A DNA stretch of 45,568 nt, taken from contig JAOFTV010000014.1 of NCBI GenBank assembly GCA_028045305.1, forward strand, positions 1-45,568, written 5' to 3'. This document shows positions 44,878-45,568 of the stretch, piece after piece. The notes under the pieces were generated by a model. It was not told where the DNA came from and did not search any database. It saw nothing but the letters and a program-made list of their open reading frames with translations. A program made the translations under genes and the position numbers. Numbering within the stretch: the first letter of the stretch is position 1; each line of letters starts with the position of its first letter. This DNA comes from Opitutales bacterium. Its GTDB lineage: Bacteria; Verrucomicrobiota; Verrucomicrobiia; Opitutales; Seribacteraceae.

Positions 44878-44885
44878 TTTACAAC

Positions 44886-45568
44886 ATGAGCGAAGATACT
44901 TTTTATATTGTTCCAGAACCAACCCATAACCAGTTGGTCGAACAGGCCTATGCAGCCCGTGGGTTTGATGCAGGTGAACAGGCCTGTGCTGCCCGTTTTT
45001 CTGCCCATGCCACCCGACATGGTATTCGCACCCACAATGCCTTAAAAGCCCTGCACCTGGACGATCTCTTTGGCAGCAAACAGGGAGGATGCACTCCCTC
45101 GGCCAAAATCGAGGTTATTCCAGGCCGCTTTTCTGCATCCGAGGTTTGGAATTGTAATAAGAAGCTTGGCCAGGCGGTTGCTTACCAGGCGATTGACCGG
45201 TGCATCGAACTGGCAGATAAACACGGGATCGGACAGGTCGCAGTAGATCAGGCCTTTCACTACCTCTGGGGAGGAGGTTATGTTATGGAAGCCGCTAAGC
45301 GTGGCTACATAGCCTATACAAATTGTACCGCCTCAGTCACCGAGGTCGTTCCCTTTCTGGGCAGTAAGCCCACCCTCGGCACCAATCCACACTCCTGGGG
45401 AATTCCCACCACCGATGCGATTGGCTTTCCCGTGGTTATCGACTGGGCAACCTCGGTCATTGCCATGGGTCGTGTCCAACAACTTAAACGCGAAGGAAAG
45501 AACCTGCCCGCCGGAGCAGCCGTGGACAAAGACGGGAATGAAACTATTGATCCACACCAGGTTTCCGC
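44886..45568 (+). CDS. Ldh2-family malate/lactate-type dehydrogenase, cut by window end
   Basis: The open frame from ATG 44886 runs 227 codons to the window edge without a stop. The protein is of the Ldh2 family (malate, L-sulfolactate, ureidoglycolate and 2,3-diketogulonate reductases): TRHGIRTHN near the start, then IGQVAVDQAFHYLWGGGYV, and GTNPHSWGIPTTDAIGFPVVIDWATSVIA, the conserved NAD-site region. About a third of a usual 340-350-residue protein is missing. Substrate cannot be assigned. Confidence 0.88.
   Translation, partial: MSEDTFYIVPEPTHNQLVEQAYAARGFDAGEQACAARFSAHATRHGIRTHNALKALHLDDLFGSKQGGCTPSAKIEVIPGRFSASEVWNCNKKLGQAVAYQAIDRCIELADKHGIGQVAVDQAFHYLWGGGYVMEAAKRGYIAYTNCTASVTEVVPFLGSKPTLGTNPHSWGIPTTDAIGFPVVIDWATSVIAMGRVQQLKREGKNLPAGAAVDKDGNETIDPHQVS

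Overview
The window is 45.6 kb of bacterial chromosome with dense, short-spaced operons on both strands. I see no tRNA, rRNA, CRISPR array, insertion sequence or phage gene. Gene content suggests a Verrucomicrobiota member, probably a marine Opitutae/Puniceicoccales relative. Supporting this are a DUF5069 protein, a DUF1080 lipoprotein, a secreted protein ending in a Trp/Tyr-rich C-terminal domain I associate with that group, and an Nramp-like permease of the planctomycete/verrucomicrobial type. This assignment is inference from protein families, not from a marker gene. GC content, judged by eye, rises from about 40% in the first third to about 50% or more in the last third.

Layout. 0-6.8 kb: an L,D-transpeptidase divergent from asd, with start codons sharing a base; a small unknown protein; an HDOD protein; then on the minus strand an RluA-type pseudouridine synthase, an acidic protein and a MamK-like actin; then a hibernation factor and a stand-alone CoaC that converge on a shared terminator. 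6.9-13.9 kb: leuA, a three-repeat secreted protein with an outer-membrane beta-barrel partner, and recD2. 13.9-18.1 kb: three small minus-strand genes (one an FmdB-type zinc ribbon with an apparent ATT start), then a Dabb protein, a sialate O-acetylesterase-like protein and a second secreted esterase in one operon. 18.1-24.4 kb: cysH, prfB and a circularly permuted ATP-grasp protein on the minus strand, facing away from a GmhA-like SIS protein, a CCA-adding-type nucleotidyltransferase and a secreted unknown. 24.5-30 kb: a YbdG-type mechanosensitive channel with a small PLA2-like protein, an alpha/beta hydrolase, a DUF5069 protein, a beta-hydroxyacid dehydrogenase and a DEAD-box helicase.

30.1-38.0 kb is a tight plus-strand operon of patatin lipase, PaaK-like acyl-CoA ligase, thiolase, fused FadB-type hydratase/dehydrogenase and acyl-CoA dehydrogenase. 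It could encode all steps from ester lipid to acetyl-CoA.

38.1-45.6 kb is a carbohydrate locus. On the minus strand are glucuronate isomerase, a DUF1080 lipoprotein, an Nramp-like permease without the metal motif, a Gfo/Idh/MocA dehydrogenase and a TIM-barrel sugar isomerase. Divergent from these are a D-specific 2-hydroxyacid dehydrogenase and an Ldh2-family dehydrogenase that runs off the window. The combination of MocA dehydrogenase, TIM-barrel isomerase and DUF1080 matches the recently described 3-keto-glycoside cleavage route, here placed beside uronate catabolism.

The strongest candidates for undescribed biology are the MamK-like actin with its acidic partner (3.0-4.8 kb) and the glycoside/uronate cluster (38.1-43.8 kb).
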